This document shows, piece after piece, positions 1-10,208 of a DNA stretch of 64,000 nucleotides. The stretch covers positions 2,419,501-2,483,500 of the forward strand of contig JALIRH010000010.1 in the NCBI GenBank assembly GCA_023055505.1. Reading direction: 5' to 3'. Within the stretch, counting starts at the first letter, position 1. Each line of letters begins with the position of its first letter. This DNA is from Callipepla californica brunnescens (Eukaryota > Chordata > Aves > Galliformes > Odontophoridae). The notes beneath the pieces were generated by a model that saw only the letters and a list, made by a program, of their open reading frames with translations, was not told the origin of the DNA and ran no database searches. The position numbers were made by a program, and so were the translations under genes.

Positions 1-51
1 TTCTGTTCGGCCATGGCCATGGCCATGGCCATGTTCACTTCCATGCCCCAT
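1..51 (-). CDS. NDUFB3: NADH:ubiquinone oxidoreductase subunit B3, first coding exon (partial, cut by window edge)
   Basis: On the minus strand an AG acceptor at 55-54 is followed by two UTR bases (53-52), then ATG at 51-49 and 17 codons reading MGHGSEHGHGHGHGRTE to the window edge. NDUFB3 (B12) is a small single-pass accessory subunit of complex I in the inner mitochondrial membrane, and its known N-terminus is a His-Gly/His-Glu rich stretch like this one. The remaining exons, with the helix and most of the roughly 100-residue protein, lie off the left edge. Placement head-to-head with HYCC2 matches the human locus, which strengthens the call because 17 codons alone would be thin evidence. 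The (GCCATG)n hexamer encodes the His-Gly repeat. Start choice: it is the first ATG after the acceptor, and the other in-frame possibilities would lie in the intron. Confidence 0.85.
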   Translation of the reverse strand, partial: MGHGSEHGHGHGHGRTE

Positions 52-53
52 AC

Positions 54-1648
54 CTACAAGAGGAGATAAATTTCAGTTCTTCTGCTTTGTGAACAGCGGA
101 CCTTTGAAAAAAGAGCTAAGAGACTTTATACTGCATTTCAGAAGCTGGTAATAAAGAAGCAAACTGCTTGAATTTATTACTTATCTCCCATAGGTAGCAA
201 CAGGTGGCTATTGGGACTGAAATCATACATAGCTACTTTAATGCACCATATATCTCAAGGCAGGAGTCTCATATAAAACTACTTACAAAGAAATAATAAC
301 ACTATCTTACCTACGGAAAGAAAAAAAAATGGAACTTCTGCTAACAAAAAAAAAAAAAAAAGACCATTAACATGGACTCTGAAATACACAGCATTAACAT
401 AACACAAAAATTGCCCAGGAAGAATCTTTGCATTATTTAACAACAGAAAATTCCACAACTTGGGAAACTAAAATGATAATTCACCCAAGTTTGCTTTCAT
501 AGCCTTATACATAAATAACTCTAATCAATAGTTTAAATATGCCGCACTGGACTTGCTCTTTTATTACACCAAAGAAGAAACTGTTAACAGGTTCTTCCTC
601 GTCCTATGCCAGTAAAATATCCCTAACTGCATATTTAGAATTTAAAAACAGCGATGTGGATTTAAAAGAAGAGATAACTTCATAACTATAAGTCACCATA
701 TAGAATGCAAAAGAAGTCATCTCAACTTAGTGACCTATGTATACTTTGAGAGAATACTACTACGTTTAAACCAACACCATCAAATAACTGGAATTCAAAG
801 GCGTGAAAACCCATGGATTACAGCAGGAATATATATTTATTGTTACTATTTTTGCCACCATCTCTTCAACAATACTACTTGGAGAAAAAAAGGCAGACCT
901 TTTCAATTTAATTAGAAGAAATACTTTTTTAAAATGAAATGGTACAGATGTTAGAAACACCAGGTAAATGGCAAGTTTCTTCTTCAGACTTCAGCACTGT
1001 CAGTGAAACCAGTGCATCTCAGGCACCGACACTTAACTAACAGTAACCAATGGGATCAGCTGAAACTACTCACAACGTAGTGAGACTTCTTTCAGCACGA
1101 ATGTCCCATTTTAACACCCATATCCGGCAGCACAGAGCAGGCTTGGTGCCCTAGCTTTTAGAACCGTCTGGAATTCAGCAGTGCCAAGATGACAGCTTCA
1201 AAGCCTGCAGCTCTGGAGGAGCCATGGCTGCGGGGGCCCAAAGGGATGGGACAGCATTTCTGAACAAGAGCTCTAACGCTGTTATTGCCTGAAAAGCATC
1301 TCCTGCTCCTAAAGATAAATAAACAAAAGAATAATAACAAAAAAACCAACACAACAACCCATCTCTCTCTAACCTCAGCAGGCAAACCCACGACCTTGCT
1401 CTCCTACCAACCTCTACCTCCCTGCCAGCAGCGGCTACGAGCACTCCCCCACCCCCCGGCCCACGCACGAGCCGCACTGCGGCACCAGCCGGGTGCCCTG
1501 TGTCCCGAGGAGGGAACGCGGCACAGAGCCGCTGCAGCTGACGGCAGGGCAGGGCAGGGCAGGTTCCGCGCTGCAGCAGCCCCGCTCTCCCCGAGGGAGC
1601 ATCGCTCCGGGGCCGCCCTGCCTCCCCCCCGCTCCGGCCGCTCAGTAC
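54..1648 (-). other. NDUFB3: NDUFB3 intron 1 (5'UTR intron)
   Basis: This stretch separates the candidate non-coding exon (donor GTACTGAG read on minus from 1648) from the first coding exon (acceptor AG at 55-54). I see no coding region, RNA gene or recognisable transposon here, only short A-tracts (for example 345-361). The ORFs in it are short and compositionally random. Intron status depends on the inferred first exon. Confidence 0.55.
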
Positions 1649-1760
1649 CTGCCCGCTCCGCGACCCTCCGCCAGGACAAGGCCCCTGCCCGGAAGCGGAA
1701 GTAAGCGGACAGAGCCGCTAACGGAAGCGCGGCAGGGCACAAGCGTTCCGCGCAACTTCC
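1649..1760 (-). other. NDUFB3: Candidate non-coding exon 1 of NDUFB3
   Basis: Read on the minus strand, this GC-rich stretch ends in GGGCAG directly followed by GTACTGAG, a good donor at 1649/1648. Its 5' part overlaps a cluster of ETS-type CGGAAG motifs, typical of the transcription start of nuclear genes for mitochondrial proteins. The start at about 1760 is a guess, since no start site can be read from sequence. Human NDUFB3 also begins with non-coding sequence. The alternative is that the true exon uses another GT in the island. Confidence 0.45.
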
Positions 1761-1761
1761 G
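1688..1761. promoter_or_regulatory. Cluster of four ETS/NRF-2-type motifs
   Basis: CCGGAAG at 1689-1695, GCGGAAGT at 1695-1702, ACGGAAGC at 1721-1728 and an inverted site, ACTTCCG, at 1755-1761. ETS factors, including GABP (NRF-2), bind CCGGAAGT-like sites, often in tandem, at promoters of respiratory-chain genes. This cluster lies at the probable NDUFB3 start. That GABP binds here is inferred. Confidence 0.6.
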
Positions 1762-1963
1762 TTCCGCTTTGTACTTCACTCCCTTCCCCCCCCCGCCGCT
1801 CCGTGCAGGAGGAAGGCCCGAGGCTGCCCTCAGCTCCCCGCTGCCCGCAGTGCTGCCGCCGCGGAGCTTCGTAGAGGCGGTTCACGCGCACGCAGCAACC
1901 ACCAGCCCGAGCGGAGGTGCGGGCGGCGGGGGTAGGGAGGATGAGCGAAGGACGAGGAGACGG

Positions 1964-2010
1964 CCAATCAGCGTGGGGCTTGTTGGGGCGGGAGCGGCCC
2001 AATGGGCGGG
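1964..2010 (+). promoter_or_regulatory. HYCC2: CCAAT boxes and GC boxes of the HYCC2 side
   Basis: A canonical NF-Y type box, GGCCAATCAGCG, spans 1962-1973 (CCAAT at 1964-1968). A second CCAAT lies at 1999-2003 and is followed at once by GGGCGGG (2004-2010). Another GGGGCGGG lies between them (1985-1992). About 35 bp separates the CCAAT boxes. They sit just upstream of the proposed HYCC2 first exon. Confidence 0.6.
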
Positions 2011-2072
2011 CGCGTTGTTGGGCTGCGGGCTGGCAGCGGCTGGAGGTGGCGGCAGCGGCGCTGGTGGAAAGG
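2011..2072 (+). other. HYCC2: Candidate non-coding exon 1 of HYCC2
   Basis: Downstream of the CCAAT and GC boxes the sequence runs to GGAAAGG followed by GTGAGG, a strong donor at 2072/2073. The 5' end is a guess placed just after the last GC box. Other GT dinucleotides in the island could serve instead, so only the donor is well supported. Confidence 0.4.
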
Positions 2073-2518
2073 GTGAGGGGGTGGTGGCGGGAAGGGTGCG
2101 CAGCGGGCTGCGGGAGCGCGGGGCCCGCGCGGGGGCTGGCGCGGGGCTCCTCTTTCTCCTGCTTCCTTCTCCCCTCTCTCGGTGCGTCTGTCGGCTCTCG
2201 TGGGGACGGAAGCCCGCAGGGTCTCCGTGTGCGGGGGCGCGAACCGCTCCTCCCGCCGCTGCCGCTCGCTGAGGTGCGGGTCCTCCGCTCGGCCTCCTTC
2301 TCCCCTCAGGCGGGGGCTGCCGGGCACGGCACGGGCGGCGGCGTCCCCGCACCCTGCGCTTATGTAAGCCCTGGGCCCCGCCGCTCCCCGGCCCGGCCGC
2401 TGCCTGCCCCCGGGGCTGCCTTCATCAGGGGACGGAGGGCTGGAGCGGCCCGCTAGGCTGAGCTGGGGGGGCTGTCAGCGGGTGTGTGCTCAGAGGGCAT
2501 GGTTATCTGTTTCCGTAG

Positions 2519-2562
2519 GAGTGGTGGGGAGACGGCGTGAGATCCTCTAGCTGCGCTGAAAG
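2519..2562 (+). other. HYCC2: Possible 44-bp 5'UTR exon of HYCC2
   Basis: A pyrimidine-rich run ending TTTCCGTAG (AG at 2517-2518) is followed by 44 bases, then AAAG and GTAACT (donor at 2562/2563). Acceptor, short exon and donor are all in order, at the edge of the CpG island where an extra untranslated exon is plausible. It contains no ATG. Transcript evidence would decide. Confidence 0.3.
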
Positions 2563-5500
2563 GTAACTGAAAGTTAAAGGTTTTCTCAAGACCTGCTTCT
2601 CCGGGGAGGTTGCTCCTTCCTTCCACTGAGTGCTCGTCCCTGGGGAGCCTGGGGAGCTTTGCGTGTCATTGATAAGTATAATTATGAAGCGTTGGTTGTG
2701 TTGCTGTTTGGGTAACTCGGTGTTTTTTCTTTGTCTATAGTCTTTGAGTATGTAGTATCATTTCTCTGGAAAGAAACTAGGAAAGACGGCCACTCAGTGA
2801 CTTGGTCTTAAATCGCTTCTTAATGCTGTGGTAATGCTGTCTCTTTGTAGCTGAATGCAAACTCTAGGTTATCCATTTCTGCTGCACGCATAGGAATGAG
2901 AATAAACATGGGTTTTATAGTGTGTGTGCTACTGGCAGAACACTGGGACTGAGTGCAGATTTGTTTTTTTAATACCTGATGTGAAGCTGCTTCTAGTTTT
3001 CAGGCTTTTTATGGTGATATCAGGAGAGCATGAGAAGCATTCCAGAAAGAGTGCCATTATCGTGTTATTAACAGTGAAATTGTTCTAAATAGAGTGCCAT
3101 CTGTTTAATGCAGACTGCCTCTGTCTGGTTTCAGTGCTGAATGTTTTTCCCTATGAGATAGTCTGTGAGACCCAGTGTCAGGAGGAGAGAAGATGCGTTA
3201 GTTTTTTTTTCATGAAAGTAGGGAGGTGAAATTGGAGATAGCTTCTTTATTTGTTGAATAGCAGGGATTTCAATTTCTGTTTCATGGACGATGGAGTTCT
3301 GTCTGGTACCTGTGACTTATTTCTTACTGCAATGGAGCTACAGAATGTGTGTTCAGCATCCAGTGTTTGCTGTGGAATGCTGATATTTTTCTCAGAATGT
3401 TTTATCAGTGGCCTGTGAACATGTTAGAAACCAGACAAGATTATTTCCTTTTTTCAAGGGGAAAAAAGAAAAAAAAAAAAGCTCCTAGCTTTGTGGTTTT
3501 TCTTCTCTGTTTTCTTTTTTTCTTTTTTTCCACAGTGCTTTGCAGTGTAGCCTGCTGATCTGTCCATGAAGCTGTACTGATATTATGACTCTGTCAGCTT
3601 CAGTGTTAAGTACTGAACACAGAAGACTGACTTTGTGGGACCCATTGTGGTTGAACAGAGTTATAGCAAAGGAGTACGCTCTGCAAGATTCACCTTCAAA
3701 CGTGCTATAAATGTCAGGTTTGAACAAGGGTAGCTATTCAAAACTAAGTATATAAAACCTCTTAATAGGGCAAGCTTTGTGCAGTTTATAGATTTGCTCT
3801 GCAGTGAGGTTGCTTAATTCCTAAATTATGTTGTCTTTCAATATGGACGGTACTCTTTCTGGAGTAGAAGACTGCAAATATGGGGAATGTGGTGTTCTAG
3901 TGATAAAGGAAACTTTCTGAAGCTGTGCCTTCACCGACGACTGAGTCTGGATAATTATAAGGAGCCTTATGGTCTTACTGTAGCTTGTTTTTGTGAAGGA
4001 AACTTTACTTTGCTGAGCTACTGATCCTTTTTTGGACTGTAACAATAGTATGAATAAGGAGCTAAAGCATGAGAATTTTTCATTTTGCGTAGAACATACT
4101 GAATGTCCTTTAGGAAGAGAAGGTCACGGGGATTCTGTGTAGAAATGATTTTTACACTGTTTGTTCAGTTGCTTTTTTTTGTTTGTTGTTGTACTATTTG
4201 TAGGGGTGATAATTTCTGAAAATTAAGTGTTCTAGGATATGGTTACATTAGCTTGTGCTCAGCCATTCTAGTTGTGATTAAGTGGGATTCCTGCTTATGG
4301 TTACTGCGTTAGGGGAAAGTGGCAGGGCTGTCCTGATAGCTTTCAGAAACCTGTGTTTCCAGAAATTTGTCAGTATGTATTCTGGATTACCAGATGTATC
4401 ACTGTTACTGTTCTTCTGTCTGCATACTGGTAGTCTCTGTATCAGTGATCTGTGCTTAGTGGGATGTTCTGCATGATTATTTGCTGGCTTAGAGAACTGT
4501 GACTGGTCACTTGAAGTACTCTCGATTGTGAGGATGCTTGTTCTTTTTCTTTGGTTTACTATTTTAATACATATTTAAGCCACTTACAGGGAAATGCTGC
4601 ATATTTTTCTCCTGAAATTGCATGTTACTTTCTCAAGCTTTATGTCATTATTTAATTATACTTCACTAGAGGCTTGTTGTCATTTGAATGAAATGGTCAA
4701 TCCTGTTTTAATTGCAATGACGATGAAAAGATTTTTCCTTAAGCTGCCTAGGTTTCTTTGGATGTTGTTTTAGAAATGCTAAGGAAGGTGGGGGAGCAAG
4801 TTATCTTCTCAAGCTACAATTGAGCTAAATATTCCCTGGGTTGTATCACAGTCTCAAACCACTGTTCTTATTTAGGAGAAATGATGTGCTGGAGCAGCAT
4901 TGTTTCTTTCTGTGTTTTTGGCAGCCCAGAGATCATTTTTCACAGGAAGAACTATAGTGCTGGGCTAATCTGCCATCCTATCCTGAAGCCCATTAAAACT
5001 CTTTAAAGCTGGTATGTGACAGAACCATTGTTTCAGTCCTGCTTGTGCTGCACTACTGAGTGGTAGTTGACAGCAGATGCTCTATTCTTATGCTCTTTTC
5101 TAGGCAAGTGTACTTAGGTCAGCTCCCCCAGTCTCTCTGTGGAGATGATATTTTGTGTGGCTTTTTATTCCATGGATTACCTGATTTAAAAAACAAACAA
5201 CAAAACTCTTTGGAGTCCAGGTATTGTTATGGATCTGCCACCTTTCTATCAGCAAGCACCACCAGACTTCTCATGTTGTGTGAATAAGTCATTGCTCTGT
5301 TCTGTTTTGAACTTGTTATCTGAGAACTTAATGTGATACCCCCTGTTTTCTGCAGGAGAAGGAGCAGGACTGTTTGGCTCTTTTCCAAGCAGATTGATAT
5401 GAGTTCAGAATCAGGCTGATGTGTTCAGTCAAACACTTGTATGGGCTTGAAAATAATTTTTCTTGAATTTTCTTATGCTTGTTCCTTTAGATTGAGATAG

Positions 5501-5823
5501 TGTATGGGAACAGCTGAATCATGGCCTGAACCACTAATGGATCACCTGAGGTGAGCACTGAGTCAGCCACAGGAGCACAGGTGAAGGCAATGTACCTGTG
5601 TGATGGAAGGGGTGCAGTCTGGCTCCACCTCTCCCAGACCCCATTTAAGGGCTGACCACCACTGGGGAAGGATCTCTTGTTGGAGATTCCTCCTGTGTGG
5701 AGTTATTGGTGAGCCTTTCTTTATTTACTGGTTGCTTTTTACCACCCAGATAAGCCAAGCAAAATAAACCATCCACCTCATTATTTTCTGTGAACACTAT
5801 TCTTTCGGATTATTCACCCTACA
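5501..5823 (+). mobile_element. Probable solo LTR of an endogenous retrovirus
   Basis: A moderately GC-rich block beginning TGTATGGG and ending CCCTACA lies within AT-rich intron. It contains AATAAA at 5763-5768, about 55 bp before the end, as an LTR polyadenylation signal would. The flanks GATAG and GATGA could be a decayed 5-bp target duplication, though they differ at two bases. No internal retroviral genes, primer binding site or second LTR is visible, so it would be a solo LTR. The family is not identified and the boundaries are approximate. Confidence 0.45.
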
Positions 5824-6295
5824 GATGAGAACTAGTATCCAGCAATGAAGCTGAAGGCTTCTCTAGCTGACTGCTATTGCAGGCCATCTGCCATAGTAAT
5901 CATCTTTTAGGGAGAAGTCTTGTGACTCTTGCAGAGAAAGTGATATGAGCATGTGCAGTCATCAGTCATGGTCTGACTTGCTACTTCAGTCAGATATTTT
6001 CATTTACAGGTGGTACAGTTACAAGAAATAATTCTTATTTAATGCTGTTTTTCACTGTGATTCCTTTGCAGTATTTCCTTATGGTAGGTAAAATTTCATG
6101 CAGACTTTTGTTCAAGGAAACATTCGCTTCTGAGTTGTGCAAGCTTGTTCAGACATTTCATGTGGGGTGTAACAAAAGGGTGAAATAAGGGCAACTGCTT
6201 CAGGAAAGATTTACAGATCTCATGCCTTGTCTGAATATCTATTATCTTTTCCTGACCCTTCCTTCTTTCATCTGATTTGGCAGAAATAAAGATTC

Positions 6296-6510
6296 ATAAA
6301 TAAAGGAATCATTGGATGGTTCAGGTTGGAAGGGACCTCTTGAGATCACGTACTTCAAGTCCTTTGCTGAGGGTCAGCTAGGACAGGCTCCTCAGATTTT
6401 GAATATCCCCAAAGGAAGAGGGTGCACTATCTCACTGGGTTATGTGTTCTAGTGCTTAAGTGCTCTCATTCTGTGGAAGTTTTTTCTTATGTTTAATATT
6501 TCAATACATG
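6296..6510 (-). mobile_element. CR1 LINE 3'-end fragment, minus orientation
   Basis: GAATCATTGGATGGTTCAGG followed by TTGGAAGGGACCT is the reverse complement of the conserved CR1 3' tail (…AGGTCCCTTCCAACC…). The next 150 bp (GGCTCCTCAG, TTGAATATCC, TCTCACTGGG) follows the CR1 3' region in reverse. It is 5'-truncated, as most CR1 copies are, has no coding capacity, and lies antisense to HYCC2. Confidence 0.85.
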
Positions 6511-9500
6511 TCTGGATAAATGCAGTTTCTTTTGACAGCAGGACAGTGTTCTGAATTTGTGCTTGCATCATTAACTGAAAATAAACTTAAAATGGTGGAA
6601 TTTTTCTCTGCTCCTTTCCTTGGATAATTCATGCTTTTAATAACAAAACAGGTAACTTGATTATTCTTTAATTATTTTTCTTTTTTTTAGAACAGCAACA
6701 ACAAACAGCTTCAGTCAGAGGGCATACTTCTGGGAGTGACTTTCCCTCCAGTGGAATTCTGACCTTATCTTTTTGAGTTTGAAATACAAGGTTGAGACAG
6801 AGGGGTACTTCTGGCGAGATAAAATATTGATACGTATTAAAACAGAAGTCTCTACTGCCAGCAGTACAACAGAGAAGAGAACGGATAAACATCTATGAGG
6901 ATCGGGTGCTGGGCAGGATAACATACAGTTTGCAAACTGTTCCAACACGTGCTGCAGGTTATCAATAATTAATAGAAGTTTTGTGCTGTAAGAATTGCAG
7001 CATGGCCAGTAGTTATTCTGTTAGCACAGTGTTTTTGTCAAACATAGTGACTTTGGGCATAAGCTTTTCTGTATGTTGTTTTCCTTAGTGCCAGAAGAGT
7101 TCGACAAGTGATGTTACAGATGTTTTTTGAATGGCATTTATGCTGGTTAATATTGCCTTAAGAATGAGAAGTTACATGTTGGTTGAATGTATGTCTAACA
7201 AACCATCTAGCTACTTTTAAACTAATTTGCATCTTTTTGCTTTATGCTTATGTCATGTAATTTACATCTTCTGTGCCCTTGTGGAGTAGCAAGCTGAATT
7301 CTGCAGCTGTGTTACTTTGCTGCCATCAGATGGTCTTTTCCTCTCAAGTCCGGTGTTTCTCGTGTTATGGTTTGTATTTGAAAGTGCTCATGGACGTAAA
7401 AATTAGTTAGCTACTTCAATAGGTATGTAACCAGGAGTCACAATTCAGACACTTTATAAAATGGTCATTGTCAAGTCTTGATTTTATTGTTGATTTTATT
7501 GTTCTTCTGCAGTCTGTCTGGCTTGCCCCTGTTTCCCAGTACCTATAGTCAGGTTGCTCCCTTGGTGTCATTGGTAGAGTAAGAAGAATATTTTACTTAA
7601 ATTTATGATCTTCCTTTTGAGTGGAACCTGAGATGGGAGGAAGGAGAAGGAGATCTCACTGGGGTAGTGAACTAAAATGTCAGATGAATGTCTGCTGTGA
7701 AGGGTGTACCCCCTTGTCTGCCCCCCTCCCAGAACTGAATACTGGGATGTGCTAAATCCCCTTGCTGTATAATAATGTTCAGCAGAGGCCTTGATGGATG
7801 CAGTTGCAACAATTCAAGCCAGTTAAAATTCTCTGCCAGGAATGTACTCTTCCTGCTTATTTTGAAGGGTCTTACTGCAGCACAGAGTACTCATCCAGTA
7901 ATGTTACAATCAAGTTGGCTAACTGATATTTGCTGTCCGGAGGCATCAAATGTGTGTTGTTCTGTGTAATCTCAGTAGTTTGACTCTTCCAGTGCTTTTA
8001 TTTTGTGATTCTTCAGTAAGTTGAAGTAGTTAGGTCTTCTTTATCAGTGCCTGCACTGTGTCTGGTTCATGAGTTCTTTAGGTAGTTAAACATTACTATG
8101 TCACTGAATTATTTCAGTGAAATATGACGTGGACATTTATGCAGGCTGCATGACAGTAGTTCCCTGATTCATACAGGGTGATGCTGGGACATTTGGGGTT
8201 CTTTTCTTGTATTTGTTCTATTTTTGTTCTCTTTATTTAGTGACATCTGAACTTTATGATGTAGTAGTTAGGGTCATCTTCCATTTTTCTGCCCTGCCTT
8301 GGTAGCTGCTGAGGCTAGAGGGAATTCTACATCTGTCTGGAAGGACTGTAAGGTTTAAATGGCTGTTTATGCTTTTCATGGCTGTTCAGCTGAGGTGATG
8401 ATGTGTTGAAAGAGAGTGAGGTGAAATATGGGCAAAATCTGTTCTACCCCCACCCCCAATACAATTTATTTCCTTCTTTTTCTTTCAACCTCCTCCTGTC
8501 TCCTTCAGTTTTGTGAATACCCTGAGCTTTAGGAGAGGCTGGAGAGCACACCCTCTGCATCCCTGCCTGTGTTCTTGTTGGGAGTTGGAGTGCAAAGTTG
8601 GAAACTTGGTTTACAAAAAATCTGAAGATCCTCTTAGTAGTTCTTCAGATGAACTTCAATATCTGAAGCACTAGTTTGTGGAGAGCTGAGCACAAGCATA
8701 GCAGTTTTTGTTTCAGAGATGTTTTAAGTTAATTTGTTTCTGAAAAATTAAATGCAATGTTTTTTTTTTATCATGAAAACAAATTATTTAGAAGTGTGTG
8801 CTCCTTAGGCTATAACGGGGGTAACAACAAATAATAAGGCAAACCTGCCAGGTCACTGCAGATTCAGGTATGTTTGCAACAGTTTTGCCTTTGCTTTCCT
8901 GCTTGTTTTTTGGATGGGTGAGACAAAGTGCATGAAAATGTTGGTCAGGGGCTGTGTGTGTAATTCAGATAGAAATCCTTTTTATCATGTCTCAAGTTGG
9001 ACTAATCTTGGCTGTGAAAACAGTATAATTTAAAATCAGTTATTCCTGAATGTGAAGAAACAATTGTTTGTTTTTGTAATTATAAAAGCAGCATCAGGGT
9101 AGAGCTGCTGTTCATTCTGTAGGCAGCTGTGTGTTGGGCTGTGCTATGTACAACTGTTAGCTGCTGCAGAGATGATTTGCAGTACTTTGGGCTTTTTCTT
9201 TTTAGCATGCCTCCTGTCTTGATGTACCTTTGTAAGTCTGAACATCGCAACAGGTGATTCCTTTGAAGACTGTGCAAGGCTGAGTTTGTAAATCTCAAGC
9301 TCCGTTCCTAAACGTGTTCTGTTTGCTTTCAGTAGTCCCTCTTATTGTGCGTTTGTGTGGATTTTTTTTCCCCCTCTAATTATTAACTGACTGAATATAG
9401 TGAAGAAGGCTTTGTGTCTGATGTGTTCTTGTCAGTGGAGCTTCTTTCTTGGATAGATGGCTGCGAGTAGTATCGCACTGGATTAGCATTTAATGCACCA

Positions 9501-10184
9501 TAGCTGTGCCAGCCTTTCATATCTTGCACGTAACTTAATGACTGATGTCAAACCTCTGGTTATGTTTGAATAGCTGCCATCCAGATCTTGCAGAGAAAAA
9601 TTCTTGGTGCTTTTGTACTGTTGAAGTCAGTGCAAGATTTACATTTATTTCCATGGGGTTTAAGGTCACATTCTTAACTTTCCTGGCTTCCTTTGTGTTT
9701 TACTTTGCTATAAATCTGTAAAACTGAATTTCCTCAGACAAAACTCATGCCAGTGTTTGTAGATGGAGCTCAGCCTTGATAGTACAGATCTTTGCCCGAT
9801 AGGAATAATACAAAGGTATGGGGTGGAGGTGTTAATATAATTTCTAACTGTTTACATTCTAATAACAGCACAGAGATAGATGTATGGTTGGTAACACTCC
9901 ATTTACTTGAATGAAATGACACGATAATTTTTTGAGGAATCAGTTAATAACAATGTGTCTTTTTGCATGGGAATGTAAGGTAATGGTGAAGGATTTATCC
10001 TAGCAGAAGTTCCAATTTCTCTGTATGTGACAGTAGAGAACTTTCCACTGCTTTTTTTAAAGATATTCAGTTGAGCCGGAACAGCGTAGAGACGTGAGCT
10101 AAATATGGACACAGAGGAGAGCAAGAGTTTAGATCTGCAATGGAAAAATGAGTAGTTCCTTACGTGTGAGCATTTCTTCATGCC

Positions 10185-10208
10185 TTTTTTTTTTTTTTTT
10201 TTTTTTTT
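10185..10208. repeat. T24 homopolymer
   Basis: Uninterrupted T run in the HYCC2 first intron; no adjoining retroelement is recognised. Confidence 0.95.

Larger units (their letters stand above)
1440..2460. promoter_or_regulatory. CpG-island bidirectional promoter of NDUFB3 and HYCC2
   Basis: Roughly 1 kb is GC- and CpG-dense, while both flanks are AT-rich and CpG-poor. It contains ETS-type motifs, two CCAAT boxes and several GC boxes and no convincing TATA box, as expected of a housekeeping promoter. NDUFB3 reads leftward from its left half and HYCC2 rightward from its right half, so one island serves both genes. The long ORFs on both strands here are artefacts of GC-rich, stop-poor sequence. 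Confidence 0.8.

Noticed and set aside
1493..2272. 259-codon plus-strand ORF in the first CpG island
   Set aside because: Open frames occur on both strands here because the sequence is GC-rich and stop-poor. The product is low-complexity Pro/Arg/Ala/Gly and the region is a promoter.
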